Shown: in pieces, positions 35,744 through 44,707 of the stretch
Position numbering within the stretch: the first letter of the stretch is position 1
Layout of the letters: each line of letters begins with the position of its first letter
NCBI RefSeq assembly: GCF_029105185.1
Contig: NZ_JAFMZK010000006.1
Location: 124,001-188,000 of the forward strand
DNA: 64,000 nt
Reading direction: 5' to 3'
Source: Aliiroseovarius sp. Z3
GTDB lineage: Bacteria; Pseudomonadota; Alphaproteobacteria; Rhodobacterales; Rhodobacteraceae
Translations under genes and position numbers: made by a program
The notes under the pieces: generated by a model
What the model was told of the DNA's origin: nothing
The model's database searches: none
The model's input: the letters and a program-made list of their open reading frames with translations, nothing else

Positions 35744-36106
35744 ATGATCATGCAGTTACATCACGTCCAACTTGCGATGCCGGAAGGGCAAGAGGATCTG
35801 GCCGTCCAATTCTATTCAATCCTTCTGGGTTTAGAGGTTGAGCAGAAGCCTGACACCTTGGCCAAGCGCGGGGGGGTCTGGTTTCGACAAGGTGAAGTGC
35901 GTGTTCATCTTGGTGTTGAAGAACCGTTTTCGCCCGCGAAGAAAGCGCATCCCGCCTTTCTGTGTGATGATCTTAACGAACTGGCACAAGCTCTTGAAGC
36001 GGCGATGTTTCCTGTCCAATGGGACGAAAAGCTCAGCGGTTTCAGGCGCTTCTATACTGCCGACCCTTTCGGAAATCGGATCGAGTTTCTTCAATCGGCA
36101 CGTTAG
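35744..36106 (+). CDS. VOC/glyoxalase-family protein
   Basis: 120 residues from an ATG with GGGAGA upstream; longer readings cross the operator-like dyad. Vicinal oxygen chelate fold: LHHVQLAMPEGQEDLAVQFY at the start and FYTADPFGNRIEFLQ at the end, which usually supply metal ligands (His near 6 and Glu near 115). A conserved mid-protein HLGVEEPFSPAKKAHPAF supports the glyoxalase/bleomycin-resistance group. Substrate unknown. Divergent from xdhA. Confidence 0.85.
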   Translation: MIMQLHHVQLAMPEGQEDLAVQFYSILLGLEVEQKPDTLAKRGGVWFRQGEVRVHLGVEEPFSPAKKAHPAFLCDDLNELAQALEAAMFPVQWDEKLSGFRRFYTADPFGNRIEFLQSAR

Positions 36107-36153
36107 ACGTTTCTGCGCTTTCCCCGTGACGGGCGGTCGTCTATTTTAACGCA

Positions 36154-39100
36154 ATGACCAAACATCCCCGATTCATTCACCTGCGCGTTCACACCGAATA
36201 CTCCCTGTTGGAAGGGGCCATTCCGGTCAAGAAGCTGCCGGGTCTGTGTGCTTCTGCGGGGATGCCTGCCGTTGCGGTTACAGATACCAACAACATGTTC
36301 GCGGCGCTGGAGTTTTCCGTCACCGCCGCCGGTCAGGGGGTGCAGCCGGTCATGGGTTGTCAGGTCGATGTGGCCTTCGACATGCCCGCCCCCGGTGAAA
36401 AGCCCCGTCCCGCCGCGCCGATGGTCCTGTTGGCGCAGAACGAGCGTGGGTATGAAAACCTGATGAAGCTCAATTCCTGTCTTTATATCGACAAAGGGGG
36501 CGAGCTTCCGCAGGTGCAGCTTGATGAGCTGGAGCGATATTCCGAAGGGTTGATCTGTCTGACGGGCGGGGCGGAAGGCCCTGTCGGGCAATTCCTGCAA
36601 GCCGGACAGAGGCCAAAGGCCGAGGCGCTGATGCAAAGGCTGCACGCTTGTTATGGTGATCGGCTGTATGTCGAGTTGCAACGCCATCCGGGCGAGGGCG
36701 GGCAGACCACGCCGGCCGAGCGCGCGACCGAACAAGGCTTCGTCGAAATGGCGTATGCTATGAGCATTCCGCTGGTCGCGACCAACGACGCCTATTTCCC
36801 GCAACAGAAATTGTACGAGGCACATGACGCGCTGATCTGCATCAAGGAAGGCGCTTATGTCGATCAGCAGGAGGGCCGCCGTCGCCTGACGCCGCAGCAT
36901 TATTTCAAAAGCCCCGAGGAAATGATCACGCTGTTTGCCGATCTGCCCGAGGCGATTGATAACACGGTGGAAATCGCCCGTCGGTGCGCCTTTATGGCCT
37001 ATCGTCGCGATCCGATCCTGCCGAAATTTGCCGATGACGAGGTCGAGGAGCTGCGCCGTCAGGCCAATGAGGGCTTGCGGACCCGTCTTGCGGTGATCCC
37101 CCATGCGGTCAGTGTCGAGGACTACCAGAAACGGCTGGATTTCGAGCTCGACATCATCGAAGGCATGGGCTTTCCGGGCTATTTCCTGATCGTTGCCGAT
37201 TTCATCAAATGGGCCAAGGAGCATGACATCCCGGTGGGGCCGGGGCGGGGGTCGGGCGCGGGGTCACTCGTGGCTTATGCGCTGACCATCACCGATCTTG
37301 ATCCCCTGCGCTATTCGCTGCTGTTCGAACGGTTCCTGAACCCCGAACGGGTGTCGATGCCAGACTTCGATATCGATTTCTGCATGGATCGCCGGGAAGA
37401 GGTGATCCGCTATGTGCAAGAGAAATATGGCCGCGACAAGGTGGGGCAGATCATCACCTTCGGCGCGCTTCTGTCCAAGGCGGCGGTGCGCGATGTGGGC
37501 CGCGTGTTGCAGATGCCGTATGGGCAGGTGGACCGGCTGTCCAAACTGATCCCCGTCGAAGGGGTCAAGCCGGTCTCGATCGAGAAAGCCCTGGCGGACG
37601 AACCGCGTCTGCGGGAAGAGGCGCGCGCCGAAGAGGTGGTCGAGCGCCTTCTGACTTATGGCCAACAGGTCGAAGGGTTGTTGCGCAATGCCTCGACCCA
37701 TGCGGCGGGCGTGGTGATCGGCGACCGGCCGTTGGATGCGCTGGTGCCGCTCTACCAAGACCCCAAGTCGGACATGCCCGCGACACAGTTCAACATGAAA
37801 TGGGTCGAGCAAGCCGGGCTGGTGAAGTTCGACTTTCTGGGCCTGAAAACGCTGACCGTGATCCAGAACGCGGTGGACCTGATCCGGGGGCAGGGGCGCG
37901 ATATCCATATCGGGCCAAATGGCGAAACGCTGTACGACCCGCCCGAAGGGGCCGAGAACGAGATCAACACGATCCCGCTGGATGACGAGGCGACTTATAA
38001 GCTTTATGCCGCCGCCAAGACCGTCGCGGTGTTCCAGGTGGAAAGCAGCGGCATGATGGACGCGCTCAGGCGTATGAAACCCAACTGTATCGAGGATATC
38101 GTGGCGCTGGTGGCGCTGTATCGTCCCGGCCCGATGGAAAACATCCCGACCTATTGCGAGGTCAAGAACGGGTTGCGCGAAGTGGAAAGCGTCCATCCCC
38201 TGATCGACCATATCCTTGAGGAAACGCAGGGCATCATCGTTTATCAGGAACAGGTGATGCAGATCGCGCAGGTGATGGCGGGCTATTCGCTTGGGGGCGC
38301 GGACCTGCTGCGCCGCGCGATGGGCAAGAAGATCAAAGAGGCGATGGACGCCGAGCGCCCGAAATTCGAAAAAGGCGCGGCGGAAAACGGGGTCGAGAAG
38401 AAGAAAGCGTCCGAGGTTTTCGACCTTCTGGAAAAATTCGCCAACTACGGCTTCAACAAATCCCACGCCGCCGCCTATGCTGTGGTCAGCTATCAGACCG
38501 CGTGGCTGAAGGCGAACCACCCGGTCGAGTTCATGGCGGGCGTGATGAACTGCGATATCCACCTGACCGACAAGCTGTCTGTTTATGCGCACGAGGTGCG
38601 CCGGGGCATGGATATCGAGATCGTGCCGCCCTGCGTCAACCGCTCGCTTGAAACCTTCAGTGTTGATCAGGGGCGCGTTGTCTATGGCTTGGGGGCGTTG
38701 AAGAATGTGGGCATCGAGGCGATGAAGCTTGTGGTCGAAGGCCGCAAGGTGGATGGGGTCGACAAGCCCTTTGCGACGTTGTTCGACTTTGCCCGCCGCG
38801 TCGATCTGAAACGCGTCGGCAAACGGCCGATGGAGATGCTGGCCCGCGCGGGGGCCTTCGACCAGCTTGACCCGAACCGGCGGCGCGTCTTTGACAGCCT
38901 TGATGCGCTGGTCAGTTATTCTGCGGCGATTTTTGAGCAACGCGCCTCGAACCAGGTGTCGCTGTTTGGCGAGGCGGGGGATGACCTGCCCGAACCGCGC
39001 CTGTCGCCGGTGGGCGATTGGCTGCCCAATGAACGACTGGCCGAAGAGCATAAGGCCATCGGCTTCTATCTGTCCGGCCACCCGCTGGACGATTATCTGC

Positions 39101-39675
39101 CTGCTTTGAGCCGCAAGGGGATCATGACCCTGCGCGAATTGCGCGACAAGGCCGAACGGGCCGGCGCTGCCGTCGGCAAGGTGGCGGTGAATGTCAGCGG
39201 GCTTCAGGCCCGTAAGTCTGCCCGTGGCAACCAGTTCTTTCGCCTGAACATCGACGACCCGACAGAACAGGTCTCGGGCATCCTGCTGTTCGCAGATGAT
39301 TTCGAAGCCTGCCGCAAGGTCTTTGATGAAACCATGCAGGTGGTCATGCAGCTGGAAGGCCGCTTCGAAGAAGGCCAGTTCGACCCGCGCGGCCGGTCGG
39401 TCGCCCCCTTGGATGCGGTGATTGCCGATGCCGGGGGGATGGCGCTGAAACTGTATCTTGATCAGGCAGATACGCTGACACAGGTGGCGCATTTGTTGCA
39501 GGATGCGACCGAGAAGGCGCGCAACGTGCGGCCGGGCGAAGTCTCGGTCTGTTTGATGGACCCCACCCTGCCCGGTGAGGTCGAGATGACATTGGGCCAG
39601 TCTTTCCCGCTGAACCCGCAGATCAAGGGGGCGTTGAAGTCGCTGCCGGGTGTGGTGGACGTGGAGGAGGTGTGA
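36154..39675 (+). CDS. dnaE: DNA polymerase III alpha subunit
   Basis: 1173 residues, the replicative polymerase catalytic subunit. The N-terminal PHP domain begins FIHLRVHTEYSLLEGA. The polymerase active site is in SMPDFDIDFCMDRR and GPGRGSGAGSLVAYAL. The helix-hairpin-helix/beta-clamp region and an OB-fold follow in the C-terminal third. Length is normal for DnaE1 of alphaproteobacteria. Monocistronic by position, ending in a hairpin that begins within the stop codon. Confidence 0.96.
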   Translation: MTKHPRFIHLRVHTEYSLLEGAIPVKKLPGLCASAGMPAVAVTDTNNMFAALEFSVTAAGQGVQPVMGCQVDVAFDMPAPGEKPRPAAPMVLLAQNERGYENLMKLNSCLYIDKGGELPQVQLDELERYSEGLICLTGGAEGPVGQFLQAGQRPKAEALMQRLHACYGDRLYVELQRHPGEGGQTTPAERATEQGFVEMAYAMSIPLVATNDAYFPQQKLYEAHDALICIKEGAYVDQQEGRRRLTPQHYFKSPEEMITLFADLPEAIDNTVEIARRCAFMAYRRDPILPKFADDEVEELRRQANEGLRTRLAVIPHAVSVEDYQKRLDFELDIIEGMGFPGYFLIVADFIKWAKEHDIPVGPGRGSGAGSLVAYALTITDLDPLRYSLLFERFLNPERVSMPDFDIDFCMDRREEVIRYVQEKYGRDKVGQIITFGALLSKAAVRDVGRVLQMPYGQVDRLSKLIPVEGVKPVSIEKALADEPRLREEARAEEVVERLLTYGQQVEGLLRNASTHAAGVVIGDRPLDALVPLYQDPKSDMPATQFNMKWVEQAGLVKFDFLGLKTLTVIQNAVDLIRGQGRDIHIGPNGETLYDPPEGAENEINTIPLDDEATYKLYAAAKTVAVFQVESSGMMDALRRMKPNCIEDIVALVALYRPGPMENIPTYCEVKNGLREVESVHPLIDHILEETQGIIVYQEQVMQIAQVMAGYSLGGADLLRRAMGKKIKEAMDAERPKFEKGAAENGVEKKKASEVFDLLEKFANYGFNKSHAAAYAVVSYQTAWLKANHPVEFMAGVMNCDIHLTDKLSVYAHEVRRGMDIEIVPPCVNRSLETFSVDQGRVVYGLGALKNVGIEAMKLVVEGRKVDGVDKPFATLFDFARRVDLKRVGKRPMEMLARAGAFDQLDPNRRRVFDSLDALVSYSAAIFEQRASNQVSLFGEAGDDLPEPRLSPVGDWLPNERLAEEHKAIGFYLSGHPLDDYLPALSRKGIMTLRELRDKAERAGAAVGKVAVNVSGLQARKSARGNQFFRLNIDDPTEQVSGILLFADDFEACRKVFDETMQVVMQLEGRFEEGQFDPRGRSVAPLDAVIADAGGMALKLYLDQADTLTQVAHLLQDATEKARNVRPGEVSVCLMDPTLPGEVEMTLGQSFPLNPQIKGALKSLPGVVDVEEV

Positions 39676-39690
39676 GGGGCGTTGCCCCTC
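39674..39690 (+). terminator. Hairpin at the dnaE stop codon
   Basis: GAGGGGC (39674-39680)-GTT-GCCCCTC (39684-39690), a perfect 7-base stem starting at the second base of the TGA. No T run follows, so it is a weak or factor-dependent terminator or a 3' stability hairpin. Confidence 0.55.
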
Positions 39691-39742
39691 TGCGCGTGTG
39701 CGCATTCACCCCAGGATATTTTTGGCCAGAAGAAACCCGATG

Positions 39743-39952
39743 TCAGTAATGCGGCGGACGCTCGTCGCCCAAGATCACGCCGCCAGAGTTCGCCTGTTCC
39801 CGTTCGGCCTCGCGTTCCATCAGCATCCGCACCCGGTGGGTCATTCTGGACAGCTCTGCATCCTGACGGGCGACGACCTCGTTCAGCTCTTCGACCTGGC
39901 GGGACAGGTGGGCGACAGTTTCTTCCAGTTGGGTCAGGCGATCTTGTGTCAT
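39743..39952 (-). CDS. slyX: SlyX family protein
   Basis: 69 residues, a short coiled coil (LTQLEETVAHLSRQVEELNE) with the conserved C-terminal ERPPHY ending of the SlyX family. Function unknown despite wide distribution. It is transcribed away from hisS, towards dnaE, with 143 bases upstream for a promoter. Confidence 0.88.
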   Translation of the reverse strand: MTQDRLTQLEETVAHLSRQVEELNEVVARQDAELSRMTHRVRMLMEREAEREQANSGGVILGDERPPHY

Positions 39953-40095
39953 GGGGGCGTGATAGCGCGGCTTTCCGGTAAGACCCAGCGGTTTTTGCTG
40001 CGCTTGGCAAATCGTGATGCCGCGCAGGCTTTCCTTGCCCCTGTCGGCCCCATCCGCTAGACCGCCCGCAACAGATATCGGAACCGGGACCAGCC

Positions 40096-41583
40096 ATGGC
40101 CAAGCAGAAAAAACAGCCCCGCCCCAAGGCGATCACGCCCAAGGGGTTTCGCGATTATTTCGGCGCCGAAGTGGACGAGCGGAAACGGATGCTCGACCAG
40201 ATCGCGGCGGTGTATCATCGCTATGGGTTCGATGCGCTGGAAAGCTCGGCCGTCGAGACGGTCGAGGCGCTGGGCAAGTTTCTGCCCGACGTAGACCGCC
40301 CGAACGAAGGCGTGTTTGCCTGGCAGGAATATGACGAGAAGGGCGATGGCGACTGGCTGGCGTTGCGCTATGACCTGACCGCGCCGTTGGCCCGTGTTTT
40401 TGCGCAACATCGCAATGATCTGCCGACACCCTATCGCCGTTACGCAATGGGGCCGGTCTGGCGCAATGAAAAGCCGGGGCCGGGCCGGTTTCGACAGTTT
40501 TATCAATGCGATGCGGATACGGTCGGCACGGCCAGCATGGCGGCGGATGCTGAGATTTGCGCGTTGCTGGCAGATACACTCGAAACTGTCGGTATTCCGC
40601 GCGGCGATTATTTGGTGCGGGTGAACAACCGCAAGGTTTTGAATGGTGTGTTAGAGGTGATGGGTGTTGACGAGGGCCCCGAACGTGATGCGGTTCTGCG
40701 CACCATCGACAAGTTCGACAAGGTCGGTGAAGCCGGGGTGCGCGAGCTTCTGGGCAAGGGGCGGCTGGATGCGTCGGGCGCATATATCGACGGGGTTGGG
40801 TTGTCGGATGAACAGGCCGCGCCCGTGCTGGCTTTCCTGACCTCGAAAGGCGAGACAGCCGATCAAACGCTGGCAAATCTGCGTGCGGCGGTTGGTGACA
40901 GTGCCATCGGTGCGGAAGGCGTGACCGAGCTGGAAGAGATTGCCAGTCTGCTGGGGGCGCAAGGCTATGGCCCGGACCGCATCGTCATTGACCCCTCGGT
41001 CGTGCGCGGCCTTGGTTATTACACCGGCCCCGTGTTCGAGGCGGAGCTGACCTTCGAAATCCTCGACGAAAAGGGCCGTCCGCGGCAGTTCGGCTCGGTC
41101 GCTGGCGGTGGCCGGTATGATGACCTCGTTGCGCGTTTTACCGGGCAAAAGGTGCCTGCCGTGGGCGTCTCGATCGGCGTCGATCGTCTGCTGGCCGCGC
41201 TCCGCGCCAAGGGGCGGATTGGTGGTAGGGCGGTTGGCCCCGTCGTCGTGACCGTCATGGATAAGGCGCGGTTGGCGGATTATCAGGCAATGGTGGGCGA
41301 ATTGCGGCAGGCGGGCATCCGGGCCGAGGTCTATCTGGGCAATCCCAAGAATTTCGGTAACCAGTTGAAATATGCTGATAAGCGGGGGTCGCCCGTGGCG
41401 ATTATCGCAGGATCAGACGAGTTCGAAGCCGGAAAAGTGCAAATCAAGGATTTGGTGCTGGGCGCGAAGATCGCCGAGAATGCCACGCTTGAGGAATGGA
41501 AGGAACGCCCCAGCCAGTTTGAATGCGACCGCGCCGAGATGGTCGCCAAGGTGCGCGAGATCGTCGAGGGTTATGATGGCTGA
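40096..41583 (+). CDS. hisS: Histidyl-tRNA synthetase
   Basis: 495 residues, class II aminoacyl-tRNA synthetase. Motif 2 region ([27 protein letters not shown]), the histidine-binding [14 protein letters not shown], and the motif 3 region [11 protein letters not shown] followed by [15 protein letters not shown] are visible. The C-terminal anticodon-binding domain spans about 390-490. Overlaps the hisZ start, so it is co-expressed with histidine biosynthesis genes. Confidence 0.95.
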   Translation: MAKQKKQPRPKAITPKGFRDYFGAEVDERKRMLDQIAAVYHRYGFDALESSAVETVEALGKFLPDVDRPNEGVFAWQEYDEKGDGDWLALRYDLTAPLARVFAQHRNDLPTPYRRYAMGPVWRNEKPGPGRFRQFYQCDADTVGTASMAADAEICALLADTLETVGIPRGDYLVRVNNRKVLNGVLEVMGVDEGPERDAVLRTIDKFDKVGEAGVRELLGKGRLDASGAYIDGVGLSDEQAAPVLAFLTSKGETADQTLANLRAAVGDSAIGAEGVTELEEIASLLGAQGYGPDRIVIDPSVVRGLGYYTGPVFEAELTFEILDEKGRPRQFGSVAGGGRYDDLVARFTGQKVPAVGVSIGVDRLLAALRAKGRIGGRAVGPVVVTVMDKARLADYQAMVGELRQAGIRAEVYLGNPKNFGNQLKYADKRGSPVAIIAGSDEFEAGKVQIKDLVLGAKIAENATLEEWKERPSQFECDRAEMVAKVREIVEGYDG

Positions 41584-42679
41584 CAAGGCACGGGTCCGCA
41601 TCGAGGCCGCGCGATACTTACGGTTCTTTGAAGAACGTGGCGCCAGCGTCGCGGAAACCGACATCCTGCAACCTGCCGAAACCCTTCTTGACCTTTACGG
41701 CGAAGACATCCGTGCGCGGGCGTTCGTCACCCACGACCCGGATTTCGGCGAGGCGATGTTGCGGCCGGATTTCACTGTTCCCGTGGTGCAGATGCACATG
41801 GCCGAGGGGGCCGAGCCCGCGCGCTATGCCTATATGGGCGAGGTGTTTCGCGCGCAGGACGAGTCCAAACATCGCGCGTCTGAATATTTTCAGGTGGGGT
41901 ACGAGGTGTTCGACCGCGCGTCGCCGATCGAGGCGGATGCCGAGGTGTTCGCCTTGCTGAAAGAGGTTTTGGAACCTTTCAATCTACGCGCCGCCACCGG
42001 GGATATGGGGCTGCTGTTGGCGGCCGTGCGCGGGCTTGGCACGACGGATCGGCGAAAGGCCGCATTGTTGCGCCATATCTGGCGCCCCCGTCGCTTCCGC
42101 GCGTTGCTGGATCGGTTTGCAGGGCGCGCACCATTGCCTGAAGGCCGTGACGCCCTGCTGGCGATGACAGAGCCGATGGATGTGAAGACACCGCAGATCG
42201 GACTACGTGCGCCCGCCGAGATCGCCGAGCGGATCGACGCCTTGCGCGAAGATGCCGCCGCCGCACCCATTTCGGCACAGGAGGTCGAGCTGCTGGACGA
42301 CCTGCTGGGCCTGCGCGAAACCACCGCCAATGTGCTGGAACATTTGCGCGATATCGCGGTGGACATGCCTGCAATAGCGCAGGCGGTTGACCGGCTGGAG
42401 ATGCGTGCCGAGGCTTTGGCCAAACGTGGAATTGACGTGGCAACGCTGGATTTCGAAGGCAGCTATGGCCGCACCTCGATGGAATATTATGACGGGTTCG
42501 TCTTCGGGTTCTATGCCGAGGCCCGTCCAGATTTGCCCCCCGTCGCGACCGGGGGCCGGTACGATGCGCTTACACGGGTTTTGGGTAACCAGAACGGTGA
42601 GGCGCGTGACATCCCTGCGGTAGGTGGTGTAATCCGCCCCGAGTTGACGCTGGAATTGACAGGCGAGGCGGGACAATGA
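41576..42679 (+). CDS. hisZ: ATP phosphoribosyltransferase regulatory subunit
   Basis: 367 residues (a tandem ATG three bases earlier is an alternative). HisZ is a HisRS-like catalytic core without an anticodon domain. The HisRS-like motifs are degenerate ([33 protein letters not shown]). It has no aminoacylation role but is needed with short-form HisG to make ATP phosphoribosyltransferase and give histidine feedback control. Overlaps hisS by 8 bases and hisG by an ATGA junction. The next gene is indeed short-form hisG, which confirms the assignment. Confidence 0.93.
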   Translation: MADKARVRIEAARYLRFFEERGASVAETDILQPAETLLDLYGEDIRARAFVTHDPDFGEAMLRPDFTVPVVQMHMAEGAEPARYAYMGEVFRAQDESKHRASEYFQVGYEVFDRASPIEADAEVFALLKEVLEPFNLRAATGDMGLLLAAVRGLGTTDRRKAALLRHIWRPRRFRALLDRFAGRAPLPEGRDALLAMTEPMDVKTPQIGLRAPAEIAERIDALREDAAAAPISAQEVELLDDLLGLRETTANVLEHLRDIAVDMPAIAQAVDRLEMRAEALAKRGIDVATLDFEGSYGRTSMEYYDGFVFGFYAEARPDLPPVATGGRYDALTRVLGNQNGEARDIPAVGGVIRPELTLELTGEAGQ

Positions 42680-43374
42680 CCGTGAAGCTGGGCGTGCCTT
42701 CGAAGGGCCGGTTGATGGAAAAGACCTTTGACTGGTTCGGGGCGGCGGGAATTGGATTGTCACGCACCGGGTCTGATCGGGAATATGCAGCGGCTGTCGA
42801 TGGGATCGACGGTGTCGAGTTGGTGCTTCTGTCCGCAGGTGAAGTGCCGCGCGAACTGGCCGCTGGGCGTATCCATCTTGGTGTCACCGGGTCAGATCTG
42901 GTTCGGGAAAAGCTGGGTGCGTGGAATGAAAAAGTGATCGAGCTTGCGCCGATGGGGTTCGGTCATGCCGATTTGATCATTGCCGTGCCGAAATGCTGGG
43001 TCGATGTGAACACCTTGGACGATCTTGATGCGGTGGCCGCAGCATTCCGCGCCAAGCATGGTTTTCGCCTGCGGATTGCCACCAAGTATCACCGTTTGAT
43101 CCGCGACTATTTACGCGATCACGGCGTGGCCGATTACCAGCTGGTTGACAGTCAGGGTGCAACCGAAGGCACGGTGAAAAATGAAACCGCCGAAGCCGTC
43201 GCGGACATTACGTCCACTGGCGAGACATTGCGCGCGAACCACCTGAAGATCCTGTCTGGTGGACCGGTACACAAAAGCCAGGCCACCCTGTTCAAGTCGC
43301 GCAAGGTAAATTGGACGGATTCCGAGCGCGCAACGCTGGCAGAGCTATGCAAAAAACTGGGTATTGATCGTTAG
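42676..43374 (+). CDS. hisG: ATP phosphoribosyltransferase, short form
   Basis: 232 residues, first step of histidine synthesis (ATP plus PRPP). Conserved: LGVPSKGRLMEKTFDWF, LGVTGSDLVRE, the PRPP-binding-type ADITSTGETLRANHLKIL. The length (about 230, not about 300) and lack of a C-terminal regulatory domain mark HisG-S, which needs HisZ. Last gene of the hisS-hisZ-hisG set. 13 bases separate it from the convergent DUF2461 gene. Confidence 0.95.
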   Translation: MTVKLGVPSKGRLMEKTFDWFGAAGIGLSRTGSDREYAAAVDGIDGVELVLLSAGEVPRELAAGRIHLGVTGSDLVREKLGAWNEKVIELAPMGFGHADLIIAVPKCWVDVNTLDDLDAVAAAFRAKHGFRLRIATKYHRLIRDYLRDHGVADYQLVDSQGATEGTVKNETAEAVADITSTGETLRANHLKILSGGPVHKSQATLFKSRKVNWTDSERATLAELCKKLGIDR

Positions 43375-43387
43375 TAAAACGGCGCAC

Positions 43388-44029
43388 TCAGGCGGGCATG
43401 CGGTCAACCATCCAATTCCGGATCGGATCGAAGGCGTGAAAGGCATTGGCCATATTTGCTCCTGCGGTTTCACCCATGGCCTGATCGAGTGACAGCGCGT
43501 CCTGCCAGACGGCGATGCCTTTCCGACGCAGCAGCATCGAATTCGGGTGATCCGCCGGATAAGGGGCTGGCACACGCTTCAGTTCTGGCTCTGACAGGCG
43601 CAGGCCGGCTTTCTGCGCGTTCCCAAACAGATCGGACAATTGATCGCCCGCCGGACCTGCGACGACCTCGCGCCACTGGGTCAGTCGTGGTTTGTCAAAG
43701 GCAAACAGGCCATAGCCAATGACAAGGTCATCGGGCTGCAGACCAAACATCCAAGCTGCCCCGGTCGCAGCGTCGCTGAAACTGATATGCACATGGGCGT
43801 TGTAGGGGGTTTTGTCTTTCGAGAATCGCAGATCGCGATGTATGCGAAACATTTTGGTGGTGACCTCTGTGCCGTATTGCGCGGCCAATCGAGGGGCAAG
43901 ATCGTCGCAAAACGTTTTGGCAGCGTCCTTTACCTGGGACGAATATCGGGCCTTGTTCTGTGCAAACCAATCCCGCGTGTTGTTTGCCTTGAGATCCCGT
44001 AAGAAGGCGGTGGTTTCTTTGGTGAACAT
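43388..44029 (-). CDS. DUF2461 family protein
   Basis: 213 residues from an ATG with GGAGAAG upstream. The N-terminus TTAFLRDLKANNTRDWFAQN and the middle FRIHRDLRFSKDKTPYNAH are strongly characteristic of the DUF2461 (TIGR02453) family, whose function is unknown. No signal peptide. It is downstream of a hemerythrin-like gene on the same strand, with a perfect 10-base inverted repeat between them. Confidence 0.85.
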   Translation of the reverse strand: MFTKETTAFLRDLKANNTRDWFAQNKARYSSQVKDAAKTFCDDLAPRLAAQYGTEVTTKMFRIHRDLRFSKDKTPYNAHVHISFSDAATGAAWMFGLQPDDLVIGYGLFAFDKPRLTQWREVVAGPAGDQLSDLFGNAQKAGLRLSEPELKRVPAPYPADHPNSMLLRRKGIAVWQDALSLDQAMGETAGANMANAFHAFDPIRNWMVDRMPA

Positions 44030-44047
44030 CTTGCTTCTCCCCATCAA

Positions 44048-44075
44048 GGTGTCTGCGCCGATTGACGCAGACACC
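44048..44075. repeat. Perfect inverted repeat between hemerythrin and DUF2461 genes
   Basis: GGTGTCTGCG (44048-44057) and CGCAGACACC (44066-44075) form a perfect 10-base stem with an 8-base loop. Four bases after the hemerythrin stop codon on the minus strand. No T run follows, so it may be a weak terminator or mRNA-stability hairpin separating two expression levels. Confidence 0.7.
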
Positions 44076-44079
44076 GGTG

Positions 44080-44646
44080 TTACCCGCGCAGTTTGTGATG
44101 AAGCAGGATCGGCACGACCAGATCTTCCTCGTCAGTCAGATGCCGCGACAGGAATCCTTCCAGCACCCCCGACAGGTCGTGTACCGACTGAGCCTCTTCC
44201 CGCGCTTGCGCTTCGTCCAGCTGGGTTAGTTTTACCACACGATTGGCTTGCCGTGTGAACCGATCCAGCAGATCGTCCAACACAAGGTGGTCAGCCTCCA
44301 GCGTATCCAACCCGTGATCGAACCGACCATCGGCAGCGGACAATTCCGGGAAAAACTTGTGATCTTCCCAATGGTGATGCCCGTGCAGGTTTCGCACCAA
44401 AAGGTTTCCATAATGGGACAGTTGCCGGGCGTGATCGTCCGGGTCGATTTGCTTGTCCAAATACCCCTCGGTGTTCAAGCGGATCAATTCGGCCAGTTGT
44501 CCGAACATAACATGTGCCCCCATCCAGTTTTGAATGGACGCGGCGAAATTCGGGTGATCAGGCCACGCGTCGCGTGGGTAATCCCGAAGCAAAAGGCGCA
44601 TATCCTCAGGCAGCGCCTCTTGTCTTATTGTGGGCATGTGTGTCAT
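44080..44646 (-). CDS. Hemerythrin-like (HHE) domain protein
   Basis: 188 residues with His/Glu pairs fitting a di-iron four-helix bundle: HGHHHWEDHKFFP (about 87-99), LEADHLVLDDLL and, at the end, SRHLTDEEDLVVPILLHH. No membrane segment. Such proteins bind O2 or NO or help repair Fe-S clusters. A palindromic AT-rich promoter region upstream would suit a regulator of oxygen or nitrosative stress, though I cannot name it. The Fe-S CDGSH gene sits just upstream of it on the same strand. Confidence 0.82.
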   Translation of the reverse strand: MTHMPTIRQEALPEDMRLLLRDYPRDAWPDHPNFAASIQNWMGAHVMFGQLAELIRLNTEGYLDKQIDPDDHARQLSHYGNLLVRNLHGHHHWEDHKFFPELSAADGRFDHGLDTLEADHLVLDDLLDRFTRQANRVVKLTQLDEAQAREEAQSVHDLSGVLEGFLSRHLTDEEDLVVPILLHHKLRG

Positions 44647-44661
44647 GAAGGGATAGATAGC

Positions 44662-44674
44662 GTTATATTATAAC
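44662..44674. promoter_or_regulatory. Palindromic AT-rich promoter element before the hemerythrin gene
   Basis: GTTATA-T-TATAAC is a perfect 13-base dyad. On the minus strand it contains TATAAT-like sequence 15-30 bases before the ATG, so it probably overlaps the -10 region. It may be a regulator site; the flanks (ACAATACAAGATATGG) are also AT-rich within an otherwise GC-rich neighbourhood. Confidence 0.45.
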
Positions 44675-44707
44675 AATACAAGATATGGTGTAACGCCGCC
44701 CCAACCT

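Noticed and set aside
37264-39705. Very long minus-strand open frame (813 codons) opposite dnaE
   Set aside because: Directly antisense to the well-conserved dnaE, with no recognisable family in its translation; a GC-rich codon-bias shadow.
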